Part shown: positions 26,144 to 38,500 of the stretch, piece by piece
How positions within the stretch are numbered: the stretch's first letter is position 1
How the letters are laid out: the number at the start of each line of letters is the position of its first letter
Assembly (NCBI RefSeq): GCF_002744175.1
Contig: NZ_NKHF01000024.1
Location: 1 to 64,000, forward strand
Length of the DNA: 64,000 nt
Direction of reading: 5' to 3'
DNA from: Pseudoalteromonas piscicida
GTDB taxonomy: Bacteria > Pseudomonadota > Gammaproteobacteria > Enterobacterales > Alteromonadaceae
Position numbers and translations under genes: made by a program
Notes under the pieces: generated by a model
What the model was told of the DNA's origin: nothing
Databases searched by the model: none
Seen by the model: only the letters and a program-made list of their open reading frames with translations

Positions 26144-26977
26144 ATGCTTAAAAACAAAGCAAAGATCTCTTTGCTTTATCCTGCATGTGGGCCTTTTGCC
26201 CCGCTATTATTACCGCTACTCAGTTATTACAAAGAGCAAGGTGTTTTTACCGGTGACCAAATTAAAGTCAGTTTAATCGATGCGCATCCAGGTGCTGTGT
26301 TGTCTTTGCAGCAATTGGTCGAAGATCTGGCATTAGAAGAGTATATCGAGCATATAGAACAAGCTGATGCAACTCAATATATCCCTGATTCTCCAGTTGA
26401 TTTACTGGTGCTCGAAGCGATGCAGCACGGTTTTACAAAAGAAGGCCAATTAAGTATAGCTAAACACTTGGTCAAGCACCTTTCACTTGATGGCTGGATG
26501 GTGCCAAAGCGTATCTCCATCAAGGGCATGATGGTTGACGGCGAAACCGAGTTTAATCAGCAATGGAAAGAGGCGGACTACAGCCACTCTGAACATGTAA
26601 AAGCAGTGGCTTTGAATGACCGTATCGAGCTTGGAGAGTTGTTGCTAATCGACAAATCATCTCTTCTTAATATGCAAGAATTGGAATTGGCCGATGGTAT
26701 TAAAGTAGTAGCAGGTAACCTGATCACCATACCAAAAGATGTAGCGGATATGGGCAAAAGAATTTTAGCGATTTATGCAGATGTTGAGACGTTTGCAGCA
26801 GAAGGAGTGGGGCAATACGACTCTGGGATCACTCACCCTCGACCTGATATGACATTTTACGTTGATGCCAAACCAAAAGAAGTAGAGCACACACATTTTG
26901 TTGCATCAGGTGGTGATACCGTACAGTTTTACTACCAACTGAGTGGGTTGCCGGGATTTGTACCCGTTAAAGTATAG
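26144..26977 (+). CDS. class I SAM methyltransferase-like protein with PRMT-type double-E motif
   Basis: A 277-residue soluble protein. The SAM-binding motif I is LLYPACGPFAPLLL (10-23), followed by SLIDAHP (43-49) as the acidic loop. Next is VLEAMQHGFTKEGQ, with E91 and E100 nine residues apart, the spacing of the 'double-E' loop of protein arginine methyltransferases. LDGWMVPKRISIKG then matches the PRMT pattern G..+P....I. A beta-rich C-terminal half follows, as in PRMTs. So it may methylate a guanidino or amine nitrogen. PRMT-like proteins are uncommon in bacteria. The next gene, a formyltransferase type, starts 11 bp downstream, so the two probably work in one pathway. Confidence 0.6.
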   Translation: MLKNKAKISLLYPACGPFAPLLLPLLSYYKEQGVFTGDQIKVSLIDAHPGAVLSLQQLVEDLALEEYIEHIEQADATQYIPDSPVDLLVLEAMQHGFTKEGQLSIAKHLVKHLSLDGWMVPKRISIKGMMVDGETEFNQQWKEADYSHSEHVKAVALNDRIELGELLLIDKSSLLNMQELELADGIKVVAGNLITIPKDVADMGKRILAIYADVETFAAEGVGQYDSGITHPRPDMTFYVDAKPKEVEHTHFVASGGDTVQFYYQLSGLPGFVPVKV

Positions 26978-26987
26978 GAATTCATTG

Positions 26988-27932
26988 ATGAAATCTAAAT
27001 TTGCGTTATTTAGCGGAAGCTGCCTATGTTTGCTAGCTGTTCAATACCTATTGCAACGTGAAGCGCTGGCGTGTGTTGTTTTAGTTGAGGCGGAAGCGAA
27101 TCCTGATCTTGACCAGTTGAAACAGTTTTTACGCCATCATCAAATACCTACGCTTCAATATCGGGAAGAGTCTGATAGTCAATTGATTTCAGATTTGGAC
27201 AGGCTTGGAGCAAACCGGGGTTTGGTGTATCTATTTCGACACAAAATTCGGTCTGAAGTGATTCGCTATTTTGACAATGATATTGTCAACATCCACCCCA
27301 GTGCTTTGCCTGAATTCCGCGGTCCCATGCCGCTTTTTTGGCAGCTTAAAGAGGGAGCCGAAACTGTTCGTCTAACCTTGCATAAGGTCACTGAGGAGTT
27401 AGATTGTGGTGCAATAGGTGCGGATTTAGATATACCCGTCCACCCATTTGATACTTCACAGTGTTTACATCAAAAAGTCGCACAAATGGTTCCCGCTTTA
27501 TTGGAGCAGTTTGTTCAACAAGAAGTTGTGGGGTCTTTAAACTGGTGTGAACAGCCTCAAGGCGAAGTGCTTCAAAAAATACATTACGCTAGACACGTTA
27601 AAATTGAAGATCTGATTATCGACTTTCAACAACATACCAGTACACAAATCGTTAACCTTGCTCGTGCAGCAAACGCTGAGCTAGGGGGCGCGCGATTCAA
27701 GTTTCGAGATGGTCTAATACAGCTTATGCAGGCAACTAGAGTAGATTGTGATTTGGTTGGTGTGCGCTCTGGAACTGTGGTTGAACTTGAAAGAACCAAC
27801 GGTTTATTAGTTAAAACTATAGATGGGGCGGTACGTTTAGATTCTGTTTTAACTGAACAGGGCATATTTGACGGGTATCGTTTTGCGATATTGTTTGGGT
27901 TAGAGCCTGGAATGGAGGTCTCCAATTTCTGA
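26988..27932 (+). CDS. formyltransferase-family protein (Fmt-like catalytic domain)
   Basis: 314 residues from the ATG at 26988, chosen for AGGAA eight bases before it (the ORF begins 45 bp further upstream, inside the methyltransferase gene). The N-terminal formyl_trans_N fold has the catalytic set N101, H103 and D139 in NIHPSALPEFRGP and TEELDCGAIG. The 36-residue His-to-Asp spacing equals that of E. coli Fmt (N106, H108, D144). The protein is similar in size to Fmt, but its N-terminal and C-terminal parts are diverged. It probably transfers a formyl group from 10-formyl-tetrahydrofolate to an amine, with an unknown acceptor. It is unlikely to be the housekeeping tRNA enzyme, given its context. 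Confidence 0.75.
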   Translation: MKSKFALFSGSCLCLLAVQYLLQREALACVVLVEAEANPDLDQLKQFLRHHQIPTLQYREESDSQLISDLDRLGANRGLVYLFRHKIRSEVIRYFDNDIVNIHPSALPEFRGPMPLFWQLKEGAETVRLTLHKVTEELDCGAIGADLDIPVHPFDTSQCLHQKVAQMVPALLEQFVQQEVVGSLNWCEQPQGEVLQKIHYARHVKIEDLIIDFQQHTSTQIVNLARAANAELGGARFKFRDGLIQLMQATRVDCDLVGVRSGTVVELERTNGLLVKTIDGAVRLDSVLTEQGIFDGYRFAILFGLEPGMEVSNF

Positions 27933-27974
27933 TAGTAAAAAGAATACTTTGATTATAGATAGAAAAACTATTTA

Positions 27975-27990
27975 ACTGATTTAAATCAGT
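27975..27990. promoter_or_regulatory. perfect 16-bp palindrome, possible operator
   Basis: ACTGATTTAAATCAGT, 134 bp before the ATG at 28124, in a 190-bp AT-rich gap. No protein is known to bind it. Confidence 0.35.
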
Positions 27991-28123
27991 AGTAATGCAG
28001 TATTTTTAAACTAAATTTTAACGGTAGCTTAGTTGAGAAGGATTGATTGGTAACTGTGCCTATTCACTTTGTATCCTGCATTTCTAACTATGCTCTGAAT
28101 ATAAACTCAGAAGCGAGGTAGAT

Positions 28124-28612
28124 ATGAACATAAAGATAAATCTAACAAACCGCTATGGCTATGACCTTATGTTGTATCCCTATAACTGTGGTGCAGTGCC
28201 AAAGGGAGAGGGGCAAAATATTTGCAAACTCGAAGGCACTGGAGAAATGACGGTTGCACAGGGTGAAAGCGGAATACTAGACATTCCAGGAATGGGAAGT
28301 TTGCTGGTGCAATTTCTAGGAAAACAAAAGCTAGAGGATTGTCACGAACGTTTTTGTGACAGTCCGAGTGAGTTTGATCAATATGAGCAAATGGCGCTGT
28401 TACGCTATAAAACTAACGAGCTTTACTGGCGCTTTCCCGCGCCTACAAACGACGCTCCAGCTGAGCTGAATATCAGCATTAATGATATTGGTACTATTTG
28501 CCTTGATAAAGTACTGAGTGGGGAAGCTCGTAGAGTGCAGTTGCCTGAATTTTTTATTCCTCCGGTTTTTACACCACATTTGCCAGAGGGGAACCCAGAA
28601 GAAACTGAATGA
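28124..28612 (+). CDS. unknown cytoplasmic protein
   Basis: 162 residues with no signal peptide and no domain I can name. Four cysteines occur (CGAVP, ICKLE, DCHERFC), in addition to one late (ICLDK). The C-terminus is proline/glutamate-rich (PEFFIPPVFTPHLPEGNPEE), as seen in beta-sandwich proteins with extended tails. GAGG lies before the ATG. It stands between the formyltransferase-type and tail-collar genes on the same strand, in separate transcription units or a loose operon. A structural or accessory role to the tail-collar protein is possible but unsupported. Confidence 0.5.
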   Translation: MNIKINLTNRYGYDLMLYPYNCGAVPKGEGQNICKLEGTGEMTVAQGESGILDIPGMGSLLVQFLGKQKLEDCHERFCDSPSEFDQYEQMALLRYKTNELYWRFPAPTNDAPAELNISINDIGTICLDKVLSGEARRVQLPEFFIPPVFTPHLPEGNPEETE

Positions 28613-28768
28613 TTTGGATAGTGCTTAACAGATGTAAACCGTTCTAATGTCAAGTTAAATGAGTTACGGCAATACTACTATTGCCACGAATCGATAAGTC
28701 ACTACTAGGTTGGGCTGTACTGAGCGATTATCGAACAAGGTATGTGTTAAATTTAAAGAGGAATAAAT

Positions 28769-29383
28769 ATGTCTACTGATCCGTATATTGGCTCAATGGG
28801 TGTCTTTGGTGGCGCTTTTACAATCAGAAACTTTGCGATGTGTTTAGGTCAGACAATGGCAATTTCACAAAACCAAGCGCTTTTTGCCTTGGTAGGTACT
28901 ATTTATGGCGGTGATGCGCGCACGACCTTCGCGCTACCTGATTTACGTGGTCGTAGCCCCGTAGGTCAAGGTGTGCGCCCTGGTGGAATGGATTACCGTC
29001 AAGGTGAAAGACAAGGCACAGAGCAAGTAGCTATTGACATCCCTCATATGCCTGCGCATTCACACTCTGCAGTTTTTACGCCTCTGGGTGGCTCAACCCC
29101 TGTTTCTGGCACTATGCAGGTTGCAACTAATGCGGCAAATACTGCTGAGCCGGACAGCGACTCATATATTGCACAAAGTTCGGATGCTGCGTTCTTTAAG
29201 CCATCTTTCCAGCAAGCTTCGTTGACCGATATCAAAGGGTTAAGTGTCTCTGGTGGAGGTTCGGCGGGTGGAACCGTTACTGTGACTAACACTGGCGGTT
29301 CAGTGCCTCTTACGGTTTTAAATCCAGTATTGCCGGTTAATTGGTTAATTGCAACAGAAGGTGTATTCCCGCCGCGGAGTTAA
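28769..29383 (+). CDS. phage tail-collar domain protein (MdpB-like)
   Basis: 204 residues with the tail-collar signature: PYIGSMGVFGGAFTIRNFAMC, then GQTMAISQNQALFALVGTIYGG, then FALPDLRGRSPVGQG. A Gly/Ser/Thr-rich C-terminal segment ends in NPVLPVNWLIATEG. These so-called microcystin-dependent proteins are common in bacterial genomes outside prophages, often in clusters with similar genes. Their role is unknown, possibly a secreted or fibre-like structure. No other phage gene is present here. GAGGAAT stands before the ATG. A terminator follows, so it is transcribed apart from the adhesin. Confidence 0.85.
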   Translation: MSTDPYIGSMGVFGGAFTIRNFAMCLGQTMAISQNQALFALVGTIYGGDARTTFALPDLRGRSPVGQGVRPGGMDYRQGERQGTEQVAIDIPHMPAHSHSAVFTPLGGSTPVSGTMQVATNAANTAEPDSDSYIAQSSDAAFFKPSFQQASLTDIKGLSVSGGGSAGGTVTVTNTGGSVPLTVLNPVLPVNWLIATEGVFPPRS

Positions 29384-29392
29384 CCAAACAAG

Positions 29393-29425
29393 AAAGGATT
29401 GGCTGAACTAGTCGCCAATCCTTTT
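29393..29425 (+). terminator. intrinsic terminator after the tail-collar gene
   Basis: Perfect 11-bp stem AAAGGATTGGC / GCCAATCCTTT with a ten-base loop and a terminal T run. Confidence 0.85.
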
Positions 29426-29505
29426 GTAACCAATAGGTTACATTTTTTAGAAGATTATAATGAATAGGCTGTGTCGATAAAGGCAGGCATCATCAGGAGA
29501 GAATA

Positions 29506-32500
29506 ATGAGATTAAGTCAGGTTGCTATCGCAGTTACTTCAGCAGGGGTGTCGGCGGCGTTGCTTTCCGGTGAGGTTTGGGCTGCGCAGCAAACGATCAA
29601 CTACTCAAATGGGTCTGGATCCGGATTCAGTGAGGTAGAAACGGGTGACTCAAATACGGGTAACATGCCCTCAGTCACTTTAACCAGTGCAGGTCCTGTG
29701 ACTTTGGTATTAGATGCGGGCACTAGCTCGGATAGTACTCCGTTTACAGGCTTAAATGATCTCGCGTTTGTGGCTGGCGTGGTTTACTCAAATACCATGC
29801 TTAGTGAGTTCAATGATCGTGGCTTCCGCTTTTATGAAAAATCCAGCATTAACTTCAGTTTCGACGAAATTACCTTTATGCAGGGGTCGGCCAGAGACTC
29901 AGATAAAACCTATCAACTCGTGTTGACCGGGTTTTCGGGTGGTACGCAGACCGTGACAGAAACTGTCACCTTGCCAAATGGAAATGATGCAAATTCTGGG
30001 TTACAGGAGCTCTTTACCCTGGCCTGGGGTACAGATTTTACTGATGCAGCATGGCAGGACGTTGATACTGTGACTATGGCATTTACCCGTAGTCCGGGTT
30101 CTGACTCTCGTTACCTTATAAGAAGTATCAAGATTGATGACGCCGCAGTCTCTGACTCAACCGCGCCTACTTTTGTCAGTGCGAGCTCAACCCCTACTGA
30201 CGATGCAACCAATGTCTCTGTTAGCAACAACATTGAGATTGCTTTTGATGAAAATATCGCACTCAATAGTGGCAATATCACCATTCGTAATGTTACTGAC
30301 AATAGTGACTTCGAAGTATTTGATGTGGCCACCGAAAGCGATGGCACAACCACATCACCAAGTGCTGGGCGCGTCAGTATCACTAACGACAAAGTCTATT
30401 TAAACCCTACCACTGATCTGACAGGTAATCGCACTTACGCCATCCGCATTGATGCAACAGCAGTCCAGGATTCAGCAGGAAATGCGTTCCTAGGGATCAG
30501 TGACGACACCACTTTTAATTTTAGTACGCCTAATACAGCGCCTGAGGTTGATTTGAACTCTGGCACCGGTGGTAATGATAACACCGCCAGTTTTTCTGAA
30601 GGCAGTGGCGCGGTTAATATCGCGAGTAGCGCGTCTGTGACCGAAGCGGACAGTGATACACTAAAAACCATAACAATTACACTGACCAACGATCAGGATG
30701 GGGCATCTGAAGGCCTTAATGTAACAGCAGCGGCGCAAAACGCACTGACGGGTGTGTCTGGCGCATCGGACATTACACTTCAAGATACAATTTCTATTAC
30801 CGGAGCCACTGCAACGGCTGCCGAAGTTGCTACCTTCTTGCAAGCTGTCACCTATAACAACACATCCAGTACGCCAAATGAAACGGCGCGTACAGTGACG
30901 GTTGTGATCAATGATGGCTCGACTAATAGTACAACTCGAACTGCAACTGTTAGTGTAAGCAATGCCACAGCGGCATCATCGAGTGCAGCTGCATTTAATA
31001 CCACCAATGGCACTAATCTTACACCCGCTATTACCTTTTCCAGCGAAGATGAAATGCTTACTATTGCTGATGCCAGCCATACCACAGGCTCTACGGCAGA
31101 TGGTGGTGGCGGCACAGATATATTGTCAGTACCAACGGGTACTAATCTTGCAAACCTTACCTCATTAACCAACTTTGAGACACTTACACCCGACAGTGGA
31201 GCATCAATCACATTGACGGAGTCTCAACACGAATCATTTACCACCATAAATGGTGCGGGCACCAATCAATTCACGCTCAGTAGCGCTGATGGAAACGGTG
31301 TTATTTCAGCTGACAGTGACATTGAAACATACGTACTCGACGCGGCATTTTCGATCACTATGGGGAGCTCCGGACAGAACATTACCGGTAGTAGTGGCAA
31401 TGACACGGTTATTACCGGGGCGATAACCGCCACCGGGACACTCTCAGGTGGTAGCGGTACTGATGTGCTGCAAATGGCAAACGGCTCTAATATTGCCAAT
31501 GCCACTGTGAGTGGGTTTGAAACACTTACGGTTGAAAACAACTCCTCAGCTACTATGACGGAGGTTCAACACGACACCTTTAGCTCGATAACAGGTAGTG
31601 GTACTGAGAGCATTTTAATTGCTGTTGCCAACGATGGATTTACAGCATCCAGTGCGATTGAAGCGTACTTCTTAGGTCAGGCCAATACGGTCACTTTGGG
31701 TGCTGCGGGTCAGACGATTGTGGGTAGTAGTGGTAATGACACCATAGATGTTGGAACTTTCACCACAACGGGTACGCTAAACGGCTCGAGTGGCACAGAC
31801 ACCATGGCGATGAGTTCGGGGGCAAATATATCCAGCTCAACTGTGGTGAACTTTGAGAATTTAACTTTGGCCAGCGGCGCTAGTGTGACACTTAGTGCAA
31901 GTCAGCCGTCTAAATTTGCTGGCACGATCACAGCTGCAGGCACTGAAACCATTAATATTGTAGGTAATGGCGACTTTACAACACTTGCCAATATAGAGAG
32001 TTTTTCTGTTGATGACGATTCGAGTAATAGCCGAACGGTTACGATAGCAGCTGGGGGCACGTCAGTAACAGCTGCGTCTTCCACAGATGCCGTCACGTTT
32101 AACGTTGGTACGCTTACATACACTGGTACGCTTACAGGTGAGGGTACAACAGCTGATACGCTATCAATGTCTTCTGGAGCAAATATATCTGGCGGGTCAA
32201 TAGCGAATATCGTTAATTTGACACTGGTCAGCGGTGCTTCGGTCACAATGACGCCAGCACAGAACGCTGCATTTACCGGCACTATTACTGCAACTGGATC
32301 AGAGACCATAAACATCAGTGGTGACGGCGACTTTACAACGCTAAATGGCATAGAAACTTATTCAGTAGGTGATGACAATACCAATACTAGAACCATTACG
32401 GTCACCAATGCATCGGCTACCATAGATGCAACCTCTGGAACCGATGCAATTACGTTTGATATTGCTGGCAGTGCTTTTAATGGCTCGTTGGTAGGCGATC

Positions 32501-35500
32501 CTACAACTGGCGATACTGTGAGTGCATCAGATGGCGCGGATGTAAGTGGTGGTGGCTTTACTAATATCGGCACGTTATCGCTGGTCAGCGGGGCAACTGT
32601 GACGATTGATGCTGCTAATGTTGCAAATAACTTTACCTCGGCGATCACCGGTGCTGCGGGATCTGAAACACTAAAACTAGTAGATGGCGGCACATTTAAC
32701 TTCGCCAATACCAGTGTCTCTGAAGTCGAAAACTTGGCGATTGGAACCAACAGTATCTTCAATATTACGTTGACCGATAACTTTGATTCCAATGGTAACG
32801 CGGTTACGATTTCTAATGCATTCGGTAGTGCAATTACTAATGCTATTACACTCAATGCCAGCGCACTAAGCGGTGATACCATTAATATGACCGCCACCGA
32901 TTTTAATGGCAACGACACCATCAGCGGTGGTAGTGGTGCCGATACGATCCGCCCTGGTGGCGGTACCGACTCGATGACGGGTAATGCAGGCAACGATAAT
33001 TTTGTTGGTAGTGCGACGGATCTTAACGGAGATACCATTGCTGACCTAAGTATTGGCGATATAGTTACAGTAACTGGTGTAACTGGGCTGACAACAAGTA
33101 ATGTACGCTTTAATGGCACGAGTGTACTTCAAATAGACACTAATGCCACCGACTTCAGTGCGGTTGAAATTTCACTTAGCCTGACTAATGCACCGGGCAA
33201 TAACTTAGGTTTTTCGGTAGCAGATAATAATGGCAACACCGAAATTACTTTCATTACTCCTAATGATGTCCCTGTATTTAGCAATCTCAATGGTGGCGGG
33301 ACATTTGTAGAAAATGGCTCGGCTGTAGTCATTGATTCTGACGTACTTGTTGCTGATACAGAATTAGACGCTTTAAATACCGGAGCGGGTAATTATGATG
33401 GTGCATCTTTAACCATCGCGAGAAATGGCGGTGCAGATAGCCAAGATGTGTTTGGTAATAATGGTTCGCTCGGCACATTAACAGAGGGAAATACATTTAC
33501 CTACAATGCAGCAACAGTTGGTACGGTAACAACGAATTCGTCTGGCACTTTAGTACTGACTTTCAATTCTAGTGCAACGTCTGCAATTGTAGACTCTGTG
33601 TTACAGAATATCACTTATCAAAATAGCTCTGAAGCTCCTCCTGCGTCTGTCACGTTAGATTTCACCTTCAATGACGGCACTGCCAACAGCACAGGAACTA
33701 ATCAGGCAACTATCAATATCACAGCGCAAAATGATGCGCCAACAGACATCAGTTTATCTAATACTACAGTGAATCAATCGGCAACAGGGGCCGGTGCAAA
33801 TATTGGCATATTATCAACTAGTGATGTTGATACCAGTGATAGCCATACGTATTCTTTGGTAAGCGCAGGTTCAAGTGCAAGTGGTACGTGTAGTGCTGAT
33901 ACCGATAATGCCAGTTTCCAAATCAATGGCTCTATTTTAGAAACTCAGGCGGCTCTGAATGGCGGAACCTATGTGGTATGTTTGCAGACAAATGATGCCA
34001 CTACGACATTCCAAAAAGCTTTTACAATAACAGTGAATGATGATGTTGCACCAGATGCACCATCGACTCCTGATTTAGACGCTGGTTCTGATACTGGGCC
34101 TTCTAACTCTGATAATATAACCAACGACACAACACCGACCCTTAGTGGTACGGCCGAAAGCGGCGCAACCGTTACACTTTACAGTGATCAGGTTGGTGGT
34201 GGAGCCACAGTCATTGGCACTGGGACTGCTACTGGCGGTAACTGGCAGATCACAACCAGTGCATTGACCGCAGGTCTGGTACATGGGATTTCTGCTAAGG
34301 CGACCGATGCGGATAGCAATGAAAGTACGTCTTCAGGTAGCCTAAGTGTAACTATTGACACAACAGCACCGAGTGCACCTTCTACTCCAGACCTTAGTGC
34401 AAGTAGTGATACCGGTTCATCAAACACTGATAATATCACCAACGATACGACCCCTACATTTACAGGTACTGGTACTACCGGTGACACGGTAACACTCATT
34501 TCAAATGTAGATGGTACTGTAGGCAGTGCAGTGGTAAGCGGTGGAACGTGGACAATTACTAGCTCAGAGCTAACATCAGGTGCTCAAACAATTTCTGCTC
34601 GGGCGACGGATACCGCTGGTAACACAGTAGACAGTGCAGGGTTATCGGTCACTATTGATACTAATGTCAGTGCTCCAACTATAACCACACCAATCGAAGG
34701 TGATGGCAAAGTGAATGCTGCGGAAGACAATGATGTATTAATCACCGGATCTGGTGCTGATGCTAATGTTACTGTCAGTGTCAGTATAACTGATGGGTCA
34801 GCAACACTGAGCCAAAATGTAACTTCTGATGGTAGTGGCAACTGGACTATCAGTGGCAGTGAATTTAATGTCAGTGGTTTTACAAATGGTGATTTAACGA
34901 TCTCCGCTAGCCAAACCGACAATGCGGGGAACACCTCCAGTGCAGCCAGCACCACCATCACGTTAGATAATGCCGCGCCAAGTGCACCGTCTATCACCAC
35001 CCCGATTGAGGGAGATGGACTGGTTAATGCTGCAGAAGACGCGGATGTGTTGATCGCTGGAACCGGCGCGGAAGCGGGGAACAGCGTCACGGTAACCATC
35101 CACGATGGTGCCAATAGCTTAAGCCGCACCGTCACCGCGGATAACACCGGTGCGTGGACCATCAGCGGCAGTGAATTTGATGTTAGCACCTTTAATAACG
35201 GCACGTTAACGGTCTCTGCTAGCCAAAGTGATTCGGCAGGTAACACCTCCAGTACAGCCAGCACCACGATTACGCTAGATAATGCCGCGCCAAGTGCACC
35301 ATCTATTACCACCCCGATTGAGGGAGATGGACTGGTAAATGCTGCGGAAGACGCGGATGTGTTGATCGCTGGAACTGGCGCAGAAGCGGGGAACAGTGTC
35401 ACGGTAACCATCCATGATGGTGCCAATAGCTTAAGCCGCACCGTTACTGCGGATAATACGGGCGGGTGGACCATCAGTGGCAGCGAATTTGATGTTAGTA

Positions 35501-38500
35501 CCTTTAATAACGGCACGTTAACGGTCTCTGCTAGCCAAAGTGATTCGGCAGGTAACACCTCCAGTGCTGCCAGCACCACCATTACGCTAGACAATGCCGC
35601 GCCAAGTGCACCGTCTATTACCACCCCTATTGAAGGCGATGGACTGGTGAACGCCGCAGAAGACGCGGATGTGTTGATCGCCGGAACTGGCGCAGAGGCG
35701 GGGAACAGTGTTACGGTAACCATTCATGATGGCGCCAATAGCTTAAGCCGCACGGTCACCGCGGATAACACCGGTGCGTGGACCATCAGCGGCAGCGAGT
35801 TTGATGTTAGCACCTTTAATAACGGCACGTTAACGGTCTCTGCTAGCCAAAGTGATTCGGCAGGTAACACCTCCAGTGCTGCTAGCACCACCGTCACGTT
35901 AGATAATGCCGCGCCAAGTGCACCGTCTATCACCACCCCGATTGAAGGCGATGGACTGGTGAACGCCGCAGAAGACGCGGATGTGTTGATCGCCGGAACT
36001 GGCGCAGAGGCGGGGAACAGTGTCACGGTAACCATCCATGATGGTGCCAATAGCTTAAGCCGCACGGTTACTGCAGATAATACGGGCGCGTGGACCATCA
36101 GCGGCAGCGAGTTTGATGTTAGCACCTTTAATAACGGCACCTTGACGGTGTCTGCTAGCCAAAGTGATTCGGCAGGTAACACCTCCAGTGCTGCCAGCAC
36201 CACCATCACGTTAGATAATGCTGCGCCAAGTGCACCGTCTATCACCACCCCGATTGAAGGCGATGGGCTGGTGAACGCCGCAGAAGATGCGGATGTGTTG
36301 ATCGCTGGAACTGGCGCAGAGGCGGGGAACAGCGTCACGGTAACCATCCACGATGGCGCCAATAGCTTAAGCCGCACGGTCACTGCGGATAACACCGGTG
36401 CGTGGACCATCAGTGGCAGCGAATTTGATGTTAGTACCTTTAATAACGGCACCTTGACGGTCTCCGCTAGCCAAAGTGATTCGGCAGGTAACACCTCCAG
36501 TGCTGCCAGCACCACCATCACGTTAGATAACGCTGCGCCAAGTGCACCGTCTATTACCACCCCGATTGAAGGCGATGGACTGGTGAACGCCGCAGAAGAC
36601 GCGGATGTGTTGATCGCTGGAACTGGCGCAGAGGCGGGGAACAGCGTCACGGTAACCATTCATGATGGCGCCAATAGCTTAAGCCGCACCGTTACTGCGG
36701 ATAATACGGGCGGGTGGACCATCAGCGGCAGCGAGTTTGATGTTAGCACCTTTAATAACGGCACCTTGACGGTGTCTGCAAGCCAAAGCGATAGCGCGGG
36801 TAACACCTCCAGTGCTGCCAGCACTACGATTACGTTAGATAATGCCGCGCCAAGTGCGCCGTCTATTACCACCCCGATTGAAGGCGATGGTGTTGTTAAT
36901 GCTGCAGAAGACGCGGATGTGTTGATCGCCGGAACTGGCGCAGAGGCGGGGAACAGCGTCACGGTAACCATTCACGATGGCGCCAATAGCTTAAGCCGCA
37001 CGGTTACCGCGGATAATACGGGCACATGGACCATCAGTGGCAGTGAGTTTGATGTTAGCACCTTTAATAACGGCACCTTGACGGTCTCTGCTAGCCAAAG
37101 TGATTCGGCAGGTAACACCTCCAGTGCTGCTAGCACCACCATCACGCTAGACAATGCCGCACCAAGTGCACCGTCTATTACCACTCCGATTGAGGGAGAT
37201 GGACTGGTGAACGCCGCAGAAGACGCGGATGTGTTGATCGCCGGAACTGGTGCGGAAGCGGGGAACAGCGTCACGGTAACCATTCATGATGGCGCCAATA
37301 GCTTAAGCCGCACGGTCACCGCGGATAACACCGGTGCGTGGACCATCAGTGGCAGTGAGTTTGATGTTAGCACCTTTAATAACGGCACCTTGACGGTGTC
37401 TGCTACTCAAACGGATAGTGCGGGGAACACCTCCAGTGCTGCCAGCACCACGGTTACGTTAGATAACGCCGCGCCAAGTGCACCGTCTATCACCACTCCG
37501 ATTGAAGGCGATGGACTGGTGAACGCCGCAGAAGACGCGGATGTGTTGATCGCCGGAACCGGCGCGGAAGCGGGGAACAGCGTCACGGTAACTATTCACG
37601 ATGGCGCCAATAGCTTAAGCCGCACGGTCACCGCGGATAACACCGGTGCGTGGACCATCAGCGGCAGCGAGTTTGATGTTAGCACCTTTAATAACGGCAC
37701 CTTGACGGTGTCTGCTAGCCAAAGTGATTCGGCAGGTAACACCTCCAGTGCTGCCAGCACCACCATTACACTAGATAATGCCGCGCCAAGTGCACCGTCT
37801 ATTACCACCCCGATTGAAGGCGATGGTGTTGTTAATGCTGCAGAAGACGCGGATGTGTTGATCGCTGGAACTGGTGCGGAAGCGGTGAACAGTGTCACGG
37901 TAACCATCCACGATGGCGCCAATAGCTTAAGCCGCACGGTTACCGCGGATAATACGGGCGCATGGACCATCAGTGGCAGCGAGTTTGATGTTAGCACCTT
38001 TAATAACGGCACCTTGACGGTGTCTGCAAGCCAAAGCGATAGCGCGGGTAACACTTCCAGTGCTGCCAGCACTACGATTACGTTAGATAATGCCGCGCCA
38101 AGTGCGCCGTCTATCACCACTCCGATTGAGGGAGATGGACTGGTGAACGCTGCAGAAGACGCGGATGTGTTGATCGCCGGAACTGGCGCGGAAGCGGGGA
38201 ACAGCGTCACGGTAACCATCCACGATGGTGCCAATAGCTTGAGTCGCACGGTTACCGCGGATAATACGGGCGCGTGGACCATCAGCGGCAGCGAGTTTGA
38301 TGTTAGCACCTTTAATAACGGCACCTTGACGGTGTCTGCAAGCCAAAGCGATAGCGCGGGTAACACCTCCAGTGCAGCCAGCACTACGATTACGTTAGAT
38401 AATGCCGCGCCAAGCGCGCCGTCTATTACCACCCCGATTGAAGGTGACGATGTTGTTAATGCTGCAGAAGACGCGGATGTGTTGATCGCCGGAACTGGCG

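Noticed and set aside
26988..27932. The housekeeping methionyl-tRNA formyltransferase (fmt)
   Set aside because: fmt is normally next to def, and this gene is in an accessory cluster with diverged ends.
28769..29383. A prophage or phage-tail-derived particle
   Set aside because: Only one tail-collar gene is present, with no other structural, lysis or integrase genes. Such genes are common outside prophages.
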